DNA of 64,000 nt, taken from the NCBI RefSeq assembly GCF_030547005.1, contig NZ_JAUOPN010000011.1:82747-146746 (forward strand). Reading direction: 5' to 3'. The notes below the pieces were generated by a model. It did no database searches, was not told where the DNA came from, and saw only the letters and a list, made by a program, of their open reading frames with translations. A program made the position numbers and the translations under genes. Source of the stretch: Maribacter sp. 1_MG-2023. Lineage in GTDB: Bacteria; Bacteroidota; Bacteroidia; Flavobacteriales; Flavobacteriaceae. Of this stretch, positions 1 to 8,027 are shown in pieces (position 1 is the first letter of the stretch; every line of letters starts with the position of its first letter).

Positions 1-2
1 CG

Positions 3-635
3 CCTTTCGCAATTATCAATGACAGTAATTTTCTAGAAACTCTAGAGCAACGTGATTGGATTTCCGGAATTTCAGAAGCGATTAAAGTTGCCTTGATTAA
101 GGATACAACTTTCTTTAAGTACATAGCGGATAATGCAACAGCATTGAAAAATAGAGAAATGGAACCCATGCAATATGTCATTTATAAGTGTGCAGAAATG
201 CACATGCATCATATAGCGCAAGGTGGTGATCCATTTGAATCAGGTTCTTCAAGACCTTTAGATTTCGGGCATTGGGCAGCCCACAAAATGGAATTTATGA
301 CCAATTATGAATTGCGACATGGTGAGGCAGTAGCAAAAGGCATTGCACTAGATGTAACCTATGCACAATTAATCGGTTTAATTTCAGAGGCAGATTTAAA
401 ACATATTTTAGATGTAATGATTGCTATAGGTTTTGACCTTTCACTTCCGGTTGAAAGTCCGGTTGAGATTAAATCTTTGTTAGATGGCATAGAAGAGTTT
501 AGAGAGCATTTGGGTGGTCAGTTAACAATTACCCTAATTTCTGATTTAGGTGTTAAACATGACGTTCATACTATCGATATGGAGTTAATGGCACAGGCAG
601 TTTCAAAATTGAATCATCAATTCGCATTAAATTAA
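3..635 (+). CDS. eboD: EboD: 3-dehydroquinate synthase-like sugar phosphate cyclase (5' end outside window)
   Basis: The reading frame is open from base 3, so the gene starts upstream of the window and only the C-terminal ~210 residues are visible. They match the dehydroquinate synthase fold: SGISEAIKVALI near the start and the FGHWAAHK and RHGEAVAKGI segments, which carry the Glu/His/His zinc ligands of this family. This could be read as AroB, but the next two genes are the EboE and EboF types in the order eboD-eboE-eboF, so the cyclase of the Ebo cluster is the better call. In the Ebo system (known from cyanobacteria, pseudomonads and eustigmatophyte endosymbionts) the genes act together and have been linked to moving or finishing secondary metabolites; the substrate of the cyclase is unknown. 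Five bases separate it from eboE. Confidence 0.8.
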   Translation, partial: PFAIINDSNFLETLEQRDWISGISEAIKVALIKDTTFFKYIADNATALKNREMEPMQYVIYKCAEMHMHHIAQGGDPFESGSSRPLDFGHWAAHKMEFMTNYELRHGEAVAKGIALDVTYAQLIGLISEADLKHILDVMIAIGFDLSLPVESPVEIKSLLDGIEEFREHLGGQLTITLISDLGVKHDVHTIDMELMAQAVSKLNHQFALN

Positions 636-640
636 GTTCA

Positions 641-1834
641 ATGCAACTAAAAGAAAATCTTCATTTAACCTATTGCACAAATATTCATCCTGGTCAAGAT
701 TGGAAAAGTACTTTTGAGAGTATTAAAAAACATGTTCCAGGCATAAAACAAGAAGTTTCAAAAGAACAGCCATTTGGTCTAGGGCTTCGATTATCTAATA
801 AAGCAAGTGAAGAACTTGATTTGGATAATAACATGTCCGATTTCAAAAAGTGGTTAGATGCTAACAATCTATATGTTTTCACCATGAACGGATTCCCTTA
901 TAGTAATTTTCATGATGAACGTGTAAAAGATATGGTGCACGCTCCAGATTGGACCACTGATGATCGATTACAGTATACAAAACGATTGTTTCGTCAATTG
1001 TCGGAATTAATCCCTGAGGGAATGAATGGCGGAATTTCTACATCACCAATCACCTATAAATACTGGCATAAAACAGAAAGCGAAACTAAAACTGCATTTC
1101 ACGTAGGTGCCGAAAATATGCTAGAGGTTGCCAAACAGTTGTTCGAAATTGAGCAAGCCACAGGAACCTATTTGCATTTAGATATAGAACCAGAACCAGA
1201 CGGGTTGTTAGAAAATAGTCATGAAGTACTATCCTTTTATTCTGACTACTTATTACCAATAGGGGCAGTATTTTTTAAACAGGAATTAGGGTTAGGGCAA
1301 AAGGAATCTGAAGAGTTAATTAAAAAATACATCACCATTTGTTATGATGTTTGCCATTTCTCTTTGGCATATGAAGAACCTAAAGATACCTTTGCTAAGT
1401 TTGAAAAAGAAAATATACGAGTAGGTAAAATTCAAGTAAGTGCAGCATTGAAAATTCTTTTTGGTGGCGATAAGGATGAGGTTATTTGGGAACAATTGTC
1501 TCATTTTAATGAACCAACCTATTTACATCAGGTAACAGAGAAAATCGATGGCGAAGTAAAAACGTATAGCGATTTACCTCTGATTTTAGAGGGAGAAAGA
1601 AAGCACACAGAGCTTAGGGCACACTATCACGTTCCCATTTTCTTAGAAAAATATGGTGAGTTATTTTCAACACAAGACCATATTTTAAAAACCATGGAGT
1701 ATATTAAATCTAATCCAGTATCAGAACATTTAGAAATAGAAACCTATACTTGGGATGTGCTTCCGTCAGAATTAAAACAAGATTTATCAGTGTCTATAAT
1801 TAGAGAAATAGAGTGGTTTAAATCACACATGTAA
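641..1834 (+). CDS. eboE: EboE: TIM-barrel metabolite traffic protein, sugar phosphate isomerase/epimerase type
   Basis: This 397-residue protein resembles the xylose isomerase-like TIM barrels. Features typical of the EboE group are the N-terminal LTYCTNIHPGQDW, the LHLDIEPEPDGLL strand (metal-binding acidic residues) and CYDVCHFSLAYEEP in the middle. There is no signal peptide, so it is expected in the cytoplasm. It starts with ATG five bases after eboD and ends one base before the eboF start, which indicates one transcript. No reaction has been proven for EboE; an isomerase/epimerase-like step on the EboD product is a guess from fold and order. Confidence 0.85.
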   Translation: MQLKENLHLTYCTNIHPGQDWKSTFESIKKHVPGIKQEVSKEQPFGLGLRLSNKASEELDLDNNMSDFKKWLDANNLYVFTMNGFPYSNFHDERVKDMVHAPDWTTDDRLQYTKRLFRQLSELIPEGMNGGISTSPITYKYWHKTESETKTAFHVGAENMLEVAKQLFEIEQATGTYLHLDIEPEPDGLLENSHEVLSFYSDYLLPIGAVFFKQELGLGQKESEELIKKYITICYDVCHFSLAYEEPKDTFAKFEKENIRVGKIQVSAALKILFGGDKDEVIWEQLSHFNEPTYLHQVTEKIDGEVKTYSDLPLILEGERKHTELRAHYHVPIFLEKYGELFSTQDHILKTMEYIKSNPVSEHLEIETYTWDVLPSELKQDLSVSIIREIEWFKSHM

Positions 1835-1835
1835 T

Positions 1836-3209
1836 ATGAAAAAAACGGTAGTCATAAATGTAGTTGGGTTAACAAAGAGATTGATAGGTGAGCACACTCC
1901 GTTTATAAAATTATTTTTAGAAAAAGGTCAGTCGTCATACATAGAACCAGTATTGCCAGGTGTAACCTGTGCCGTGCAATCTACCTATGTAACAGGCAAA
2001 TGGCCATCAGAGCATGGCATTGTTGGTAATGGCTGGTATTTTAAAGATGAATGCGAAGTCAAGTTCTGGAGACAATCGAACAAATTGGTGGAGCAGCCAA
2101 AAATATGGGACGATTTAAAAGATAAGTATCCTAATTTTACTTGTGCCAATCATTTTTGGTGGTATAATATGTACAGTAATGTAGATTTTAGCCTTACACC
2201 AAGACCTAATTATTTAGCAGACGGCAGAAAAATTCCAGATGTGTATTCGTATCCGGCTGAGTTACGAGACGATATGCAAAAAGCATTAGGTACTTTTCCT
2301 CTCTTCGAATTTTGGGGACCTAAGACAACTATCAATTCTTCTAAATGGATAGCTGATGCCGCTTTGTTGACAGATAAAAAGCACAATCCAGATTTAACCT
2401 TTATTTACCTTCCGCATTTAGATTATAATTTACAACGGTACGGTCTTGATTTCAAGGTTATATCAAAAGATTTGAACGAAATTGATACTGTAGTAAAACA
2501 ATTGGTGCAACATTATGAAGCATTAGATGCCAGAGTGATTCTACTTTCAGAATACGGAATTACAAATGTAAACAGACCAATTCATCTTAATCGTGTATTA
2601 AGAAAAGAGGGAATGCTTGCTATTCGTGAAGAACGAGGTTTGGAGCTTTTAGATGCAGGGGCAAGTGATGTGTTTGCAGTGGCTGATCATCAAATTGCAC
2701 ATGTGTATTGTAAGAATTCTAAAGATATTGAGCGTGTTGCCAAATTGATGAAGTCAATTGACGGTGTAGAGAAAGTTCTTTACGGAGAAGATTTAAAGAC
2801 CTATCACATAGAACATGAACGTTGTGGTGATATTGTGGTTGTTGCAGATAAAGATTCTTGGTTTACCTATTATTTCTGGCTAGATGATACAAAGGCACCA
2901 GACTATGCAAGAATGGTAGATATTCATAAAAAGCCAGGTTACGATCCAGTAGAAATGTTGACGGATCCAAAAGATAAATTAGTGATGGCAAAAGTAGTGG
3001 GCAAGCTACTTAAGAAAAAAATGGGCTTTAGAACGGTGATGAATATTATACCAATTGATGCTACTTTGATAAAAGGATCACACGGTCGGTTGACTGAAGA
3101 TGTTGAAGATTTTCCCGTCTTCATAAGCAATCGCGTAATGGGTGATAACGATCAGAAGATTAGTGCAATACAAGTACGTGATCTTATTGAAGATCACCTA
3201 TTAAACTAA
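1836..3209 (+). CDS. eboF: EboF: alkaline phosphatase-like nucleotide pyrophosphatase/phosphodiesterase
   Basis: The 457-residue product belongs to the type I phosphodiesterase/nucleotide pyrophosphatase branch of the alkaline phosphatase superfamily. The likely nucleophile threonine is in PGVTCAVQSTYVTG near residue 45, and later metal-binding candidates lie in LPHLDYNLQRYG and ADHQIAHVY. The usual SDHG motif appears as SEYGI. No signal peptide is visible. Third visible gene of the Ebo cluster, spaced one base from eboE. The family hydrolyses phosphodiester or phosphomonoester bonds; the substrate here is not known. Confidence 0.85.
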   Translation: MKKTVVINVVGLTKRLIGEHTPFIKLFLEKGQSSYIEPVLPGVTCAVQSTYVTGKWPSEHGIVGNGWYFKDECEVKFWRQSNKLVEQPKIWDDLKDKYPNFTCANHFWWYNMYSNVDFSLTPRPNYLADGRKIPDVYSYPAELRDDMQKALGTFPLFEFWGPKTTINSSKWIADAALLTDKKHNPDLTFIYLPHLDYNLQRYGLDFKVISKDLNEIDTVVKQLVQHYEALDARVILLSEYGITNVNRPIHLNRVLRKEGMLAIREERGLELLDAGASDVFAVADHQIAHVYCKNSKDIERVAKLMKSIDGVEKVLYGEDLKTYHIEHERCGDIVVVADKDSWFTYYFWLDDTKAPDYARMVDIHKKPGYDPVEMLTDPKDKLVMAKVVGKLLKKKMGFRTVMNIIPIDATLIKGSHGRLTEDVEDFPVFISNRVMGDNDQKISAIQVRDLIEDHLLN

Positions 3210-3215
3210 ATTTAA

Positions 3216-3563
3216 ATGAATCTATTATTTAAGATATTAGGGTATGTTTTTGCAGTCTTATTTACGGTAGGTGCTGTTTTGCAATACAATGATCCAGATT
3301 CGTTAAATTGGATTATCATCTATGGCGTTGCGGCTTTAATGTCTTTATTGTTCGCATTAAATAAAATTGGGTTTGTAATACCGATGATATTTGGAGTACT
3401 TGCTTTTATTGGCTTTATATATTTATATCCTTCAGATTTTCAAGGATTCGATTTAAATGATGGTGATATAGTTACCGTAGAGTTAGGAAGGGAAGCCTTC
3501 GGACTTTTAATAATTTCAATAGTGTTATTGGTATTTGCTTTTCGAAGTAAAAGAAGGTTATAA
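3216..3563 (+). CDS. TMEM220-like small membrane protein
   Basis: A 115-residue membrane protein with four predicted hydrophobic segments (about residues 3-22, 31-48, 51-70 and 90-110). The motif LQYNDPDSLNWIIIYG is characteristic of the TMEM220 family, which has no known function. It begins six bases after eboF and so probably rides on the Ebo transcript. Its 3' end overlaps the 3' end of dnaX by six bases, tail to tail. Confidence 0.75.
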   Translation: MNLLFKILGYVFAVLFTVGAVLQYNDPDSLNWIIIYGVAALMSLLFALNKIGFVIPMIFGVLAFIGFIYLYPSDFQGFDLNDGDIVTVELGREAFGLLIISIVLLVFAFRSKRRL

Positions 3564-5423
3564 ATACAGGTCGAACTCTGTTCTTAACAAGTCGATAACC
3601 GGATTCTTCTCTCGCAATTTTTCGTATTTCTCTTCGGGTGTAAATGCAAATTTCGTTGCAGTAGTTTCATTTACGGTAATAGCTAAATGAACGAAATGGT
3701 TGTTCAGTTTTGCACGTAGATATTCCATTAATTCGAACTGCTCTCGCTCAATTTCTTTCTTCATGGTTCCGTTAGGAAGCTCTAAATGAATAGCAAAGCC
3801 TTCTTTTAATTTGGGAATATCTGAATGAAGGTTAGAAGCTAGAATTTTTTGACCTTTTTTATCAATAATTTCTATAAAATCTGCCCAATGCTTACGCAGC
3901 TCTTCTTCGGTAAAATTATCTTTTGGTAAGTTGTTTTCATCAATTACAACTTCAATTTTATTAAGCTCATGTTGCTTTTTGGCATTTAAGCTCGAAATTG
4001 AAAGACCTGAAACTCTTTTGGTAGGGCGATTTATAATCGGTTTTTTACCATCAGTAGCTGTTTCTACTGTTGGTGCTTCACTAGTTTCTCGTTGTGGATA
4101 TTTAGGTTTTTCTGGAGATTCTTGTGCTTCAGCAGTTATTGAAGCTGGTTTTGATACTGCTGGAGTATCTACTCCCTTGTTGGTAGTAATTATTTCTTTT
4201 GAAACTTCAACTTCAGATTTTGTAGCAGCTGGTTGATTTCCTGTTACTGGTTTTACCTCAGATTCTTTAATTGGTGCTTTGGGTACTTGATTGTAAAATG
4301 CGGAAGGAGCAATAAAATCAATAGTCTTGTTATTAAGAGCTACGGATTCAGGATTTTTTTTTTCTCCATCAAAATTGATAGAGGCAAGTTTCATAAGTGT
4401 AAGCTCAACAAGTAAGCGTTGATTCTTACTTGTTTTGTACTTTAAGTCGCAGTCATTTGAAATATCCAAACCTTTAAGAAGAAAGGAGGGGGAGGTCTTT
4501 TTGCTCTGGTCTCGGTATAATTGCTGTGCGGCTTCACCAACTTCCAATAGGGTAATAGTATCAGGATGCTGGCATACCATTAAATCTCTAAAATGAGACG
4601 CTAGTCCAGATATAAAGTGGTGTCCGTCAAAACCAAGAGATAAGGTCTTGTTGAATAGTAATAATAACCCTGGTATATTATGTTCTAAGATTAAATCTGT
4701 AGCCTCAAAATAAGTATCGTAATCTAGTACATTTAAATTTTCGGTAACTGCCTTACGTGTAAGCTCTGAACCAGAAAAACTAACTACTCTATCAAAAATC
4801 GATAAAGCATCACGCATGGCACCATCAGCTTTTTGGGCAATAATGTGCAATGCATCTTCTTCGGCATTTATACCTTGGTTTTCAGCAATATATTTTAAAT
4901 ATTCAGCAGCATCTTTAACTGTAATTCTCTTGAAATCAAAAATTTGACATCTAGACAGAATTGTTGGTATAATTTTATGCTTTTCAGTAGTCGCTAATAT
5001 GAAAATCGCATGCTTTGGTGGCTCTTCTAACGTTTTTAGAAATGCGTTGAAAGCAGACTGAGACAACATGTGCACCTCATCAATGATATATACTTTGTAT
5101 TTACCTACCTGCGGTGGTATACGAACTTGGTCAATAAGGTTACGAATATCATCGACCGAGTTGTTAGAAGCGGCATCAAGCTCAAAAATATTGAAAGCAA
5201 AATCTTCATCTTCTTGTTCGGTGCCATCAGAATTTATCTGTTTTGCTAAAATACGGGCGCAGGTAGTTTTACCAACACCTCTTGGTCCGCAGAATAATAA
5301 TGCTTGCGCAAGGTGATTTTGGTCTATCGCATTTTGTAATGTATTGGTAATAGATTGTTGACCCACAACATCTTTAAATGTCTGGGGTCTATACTTTCTA
5401 GCCGATACAATAAATGGTTCCAA
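3558..5423 (-). CDS. dnaX: DNA polymerase III subunit gamma/tau
   Basis: Clamp-loader ATPase of 621 residues. Residues 1-~370 hold the AAA+ core: ARKYRPQTFKDVVGQ, Walker A GPRGVGKTT, Walker B IIDEVHML and the arginine-finger motif SRCQIF. A linker rich in Pro, Ser, Thr and Glu (~390-500) leads to a C-terminal tau-type domain. The four-cysteine zinc module found in most bacterial DnaX proteins just after Walker A is missing: ILAKQ is followed by an acidic stretch without cysteine. A minus-strand TATATTTG element at 5449-5456 lies a short leader upstream of the ATG and may be its promoter. Confidence 0.97.
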   Translation of the reverse strand: MEPFIVSARKYRPQTFKDVVGQQSITNTLQNAIDQNHLAQALLFCGPRGVGKTTCARILAKQINSDGTEQEDEDFAFNIFELDAASNNSVDDIRNLIDQVRIPPQVGKYKVYIIDEVHMLSQSAFNAFLKTLEEPPKHAIFILATTEKHKIIPTILSRCQIFDFKRITVKDAAEYLKYIAENQGINAEEDALHIIAQKADGAMRDALSIFDRVVSFSGSELTRKAVTENLNVLDYDTYFEATDLILEHNIPGLLLLFNKTLSLGFDGHHFISGLASHFRDLMVCQHPDTITLLEVGEAAQQLYRDQSKKTSPSFLLKGLDISNDCDLKYKTSKNQRLLVELTLMKLASINFDGEKKNPESVALNNKTIDFIAPSAFYNQVPKAPIKESEVKPVTGNQPAATKSEVEVSKEIITTNKGVDTPAVSKPASITAEAQESPEKPKYPQRETSEAPTVETATDGKKPIINRPTKRVSGLSISSLNAKKQHELNKIEVVIDENNLPKDNFTEEELRKHWADFIEIIDKKGQKILASNLHSDIPKLKEGFAIHLELPNGTMKKEIEREQFELMEYLRAKLNNHFVHLAITVNETTATKFAFTPEEKYEKLREKNPVIDLLRTEFDLYL

Positions 5424-5501
5424 ATTGCTACTTCTGTTTATTCTTATACAAATATAATTATAGCCTTTAATTCTAACGAGAATTAAGAAAAGAGATCATC
5501 C

Positions 5502-5529
5502 TTAGTTATCAACAATTGCAGTACATTTG
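5502..5529 (+). promoter_or_regulatory. Promoter of rnpB
   Basis: TACATTTG at 5522-5529 matches the Bacteroidota -7 consensus TAnnTTTG exactly. A weak -33 element, TTAG, lies at 5502-5505. The predicted start site, five or six bases past the motif, coincides with the 5' strand of the RNase P RNA P1 helix at 5535, which supports the call. Confidence 0.75.
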
Positions 5530-5532
5530 CGC

Positions 5533-5841
5533 TCAGCAGGCCACCTTATCGCTGCCAAGCAATTGGGAGAGGAAAGTCCGGACACCATAGTGCAGTATAG
5601 CGGGTAACGCCCGTCCGCTGAGAAGTGAGGACAAGTGCAACAGAAAGCAAGTACAGTTCGGCTGTAGTGAAAACAGGTAAACTCTATACGGTGAAACGTC
5701 ATGTAAATCGGTGTTTGAGGGCTGCACGCCCAAGCCGAAGGGTAGGCGGTTCGAGCTCTGGGGTAACCCTTTGCCTAGATAAATGATAAGGAATTCTGAA
5801 TTTTTTCAGTATACAGAATCCGGCTTATGGCCTGCTTTTTT
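5533..5841 (+). ncRNA. rnpB: RNase P RNA (type A)
   Basis: Catalytic RNA that trims the 5' leader of tRNA precursors. The conserved core GAGGAAAGTCCGGAC is at about 5570-5584, and the matching 3' part (AGGCGGTTCG, then CCCTTTGCCTAGATAAATGATAAGG) follows in the expected order. Helix P1 pairs AGCAGGCC (5535-5542) with GGCCTGCT (5829-5836), and a run of T follows directly, so P1 probably doubles as the intrinsic terminator. Length about 305 nt, normal for the family. Confidence 0.95.
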
Positions 5842-5926
5842 AATAATATTACAAAACTAAGGTTAGAATCATCGAATTAACCCTAAGCGTGGTCGAAGAG
5901 TCTTTTTGCTTTTTGATGTGTTGAGT

Positions 5927-6463
5927 TTACTTCTCAAAGAAACTAAAAACACTTCCTCCGTATTTTCTAGAGTTTTTATAATGTGGAAATTCAGCTAGGC
6001 TGGTACGGTTAGAATGTTCAATAATTAATACTCCGTCTTCTAGCAGAAGGTCATTTTCAAAAACTAATTCTGGTAATTTCTCAAAATCAGTAAGGTCCAT
6101 GTCATAGAAAGGATCTGCAAATATGATATCGAATTTTTCGGTATTTCTTTGTAGAAAGCTAAATACATCACTTTTTAAAGTGCGAATATTCATGTCTAGC
6201 ATTTCAACTGTTTTGTCTATGAATTCTATGCAGCCAGAGTTGGCGTCAATTGCAAGTACATCATCAACACCTCTTGAAGAGAATTCGTAGCTAATATTGC
6301 CAGTACCTGCAAAAAGATCAAGAACTTTTAAGTCTGGAAAATAGTAACTATTGTTCAAAATATTGAACAAGCTCTCTTTGGCCATATCTTTTGTAGGCCT
6401 TACAGGTAGTTTTTTAGGGGCCATTAAGTGACGTCCTTTATGTTTTCCTGATATGATGCGCAT
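5927..6463 (-). CDS. rsmD: 16S rRNA (guanine-N2-)-methyltransferase RsmD
   Basis: A 178-residue class I SAM-dependent methyltransferase that methylates G966 (E. coli numbering) of 16S rRNA. It opens with the family signature MRIISGKHKGRHL, followed by RPTKDMAKESLFNIL, the SAM-binding LDLFAGTGNISYE, and motif IV as ADPFYDMD in place of the common DPPY. Its first base overlaps the last base of the upstream DUF3822 gene, so the two are co-transcribed and perhaps translationally coupled. Confidence 0.95.
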   Translation of the reverse strand: MRIISGKHKGRHLMAPKKLPVRPTKDMAKESLFNILNNSYYFPDLKVLDLFAGTGNISYEFSSRGVDDVLAIDANSGCIEFIDKTVEMLDMNIRTLKSDVFSFLQRNTEKFDIIFADPFYDMDLTDFEKLPELVFENDLLLEDGVLIIEHSNRTSLAEFPHYKNSRKYGGSVFSFFEK

Positions 6464-7299
6464 TATATAGTATTAATAAGGGTGAAGTCTATAGAGCCTG
6501 TTGAGGTCTCTCCAAGTTTTAATAATTGAGCGGTCGATGGTTCAAAAATGCTAATATTCTGAATATAATTATAGCAAAGTTGAAAAATTTCGTCATCTTC
6601 TTCTATACTTCCAAATAATTTTACGGTAACAGTTTTAGGGTCTAATTCTAATTGCTCAATTACAAATAGAAGATAATAGACAAAGTCTTCTTTTGTTTGG
6701 TATTTAAAACTATTATAGAGAAGTAGTTTACGTTGGTTTAGAACAGTAATATCTAATTGTTCTTTGTTGGCATGTACAAAACAAGTTATCTCTTGATTTT
6801 GTGTTTGGTTATTTAGTAAAGATTGCAGTAATACCGTGCCATTGTGCATAAAATCGAACTCACCAAAAAGATCGTATATGTAATTGTTAATGTTTACATA
6901 AGGAACATAAACATTGACTAATTCATGATTCTCTACCTCGTCATAAGCTAAAATATCATTCGCCAGAACCTTAGTATTTAATTTAAGGTATTCATTTAAG
7001 TTATTGGGGTTGAATAAAGATTTAGGTACAAGTCCAAAAAGGGTGTTTCTATGAATAGCAACAACTTCATCAAATTGCATATTTTCTATATCATGCTTTT
7101 GAAAAAGTTTTTCCAATTCATCTTTAGCGGTCATCGGATTTTTTTCATCGGAAAAATCCACTTTGTCAGAAATCAATAATTTTTGTGAAACAGTATCTGC
7201 TACACAAAAAGAAAGTCCATTCAAGCTAACCTGAATGGACAATTTCTTAAAATTTTTATCCGCTATATTAAAGCTACTATTTTTTTTCTTTTCTGTCAT
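6463..7299 (-). CDS. DUF3822 family protein
   Basis: About 278 residues. The frame can be opened earlier, but the ATG at 7299 (MTEKKKNSSFNIADKNFKK) fits better, because a longer form would lie largely inside the upstream gene. DUF3822 is a Bacteroidota family found next to rsmD. Its two-lobed organisation recalls actin/hexokinase-fold ATPases, but no function is established. Nothing in the sequence suggests secretion or membrane insertion. It overlaps the upstream gene by 23 bases and touches rsmD. Confidence 0.8.
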   Translation of the reverse strand: MTEKKKNSSFNIADKNFKKLSIQVSLNGLSFCVADTVSQKLLISDKVDFSDEKNPMTAKDELEKLFQKHDIENMQFDEVVAIHRNTLFGLVPKSLFNPNNLNEYLKLNTKVLANDILAYDEVENHELVNVYVPYVNINNYIYDLFGEFDFMHNGTVLLQSLLNNQTQNQEITCFVHANKEQLDITVLNQRKLLLYNSFKYQTKEDFVYYLLFVIEQLELDPKTVTVKLFGSIEEDDEIFQLCYNYIQNISIFEPSTAQLLKLGETSTGSIDFTLINTI

Positions 7300-7927
7300 A
7301 TATAGCAGGCCAGTTGCCGCTTGTGCTAACTTCATCCATAGAACCAACATATATGGTAGGTCCATTTACTTCTTCTACACTTAACGATGCTTTCTCACGA
7401 GCTAATAAATCTTTTGGTTGATCATAAAGAACAACTTCCTTATCAACTTTGGCTTCGAAAACAGGAGCTTTATAACCACTCTTTTCTACAAACCCAGCTT
7501 TCATTGTGAATTTTTCACCATTTGCCGCTGTAGGTACATCCATTAAGCTTTTATATCTATTATCAGTTTTGAAAAGTGAATCTTTTACTGAAACGAAACC
7601 TAAAGTATCAATTATTTTAACCTCTTTAAGCATTTCAATTCCGTATGCATCATTCATCTCTAAGAAAGAAGAATCTCTTTGTTGCGTAATAACATAGTTG
7701 CCAGTGTCAATAAAACGAATAAGACTATTAAAGTCATTCGCATATTTACCGTTAATGGTTTTGTAAGCGTCTTGAGAATTTTTAATATCTTTTAATTTGG
7801 CAACAACCTGAGAAAAACGTTCCTCTTTTACCTCTTTAAATTTAATTGGTCCAGTTATGGAGTTGTAGATAAAGTATCCTAAAGCGATACACCCAATCCA
7901 AAGTACAATTTGTATAATGGTCTTCAT
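7277..7927 (-). CDS. Membrane-anchored protein of unknown function
   Basis: A 216-residue protein with one N-terminal hydrophobic segment (residues ~4-22, IVLWIGCIALGYFIYNS) and a mostly charged rest that should sit outside the cytoplasmic membrane. No recognised motif. It is the first gene of a three-gene run with DUF3822 and rsmD. A minus-strand TAGATTTG at 7960-7967 fits the Bacteroidota -7 element about 30 bases upstream of the ATG and may drive the run. Confidence 0.7.
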   Translation of the reverse strand: MKTIIQIVLWIGCIALGYFIYNSITGPIKFKEVKEERFSQVVAKLKDIKNSQDAYKTINGKYANDFNSLIRFIDTGNYVITQQRDSSFLEMNDAYGIEMLKEVKIIDTLGFVSVKDSLFKTDNRYKSLMDVPTAANGEKFTMKAGFVEKSGYKAPVFEAKVDKEVVLYDQPKDLLAREKASLSVEEVNGPTIYVGSMDEVSTSGNWPAIYDRKEKK

Positions 7928-8027
7928 TTCGTATGTGTTATTTTATTTAGTGGTCTTCACAAATCTACAATTTTTTTTTAATCGTAAAAGTTTTTAGGCT
8001 AAAAATCATCTTTATCTTTGATGGCAC

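Noticed and set aside
5502..5733. Two 66-residue frames antisense to the RNase P RNA
   Set aside because: The region is explained by rnpB; there is no coding signal.
7299..7365. Earlier start for the DUF3822 gene
   Set aside because: The added residues are only an out-of-frame reading of the upstream gene; MTEKKKN is the natural start.
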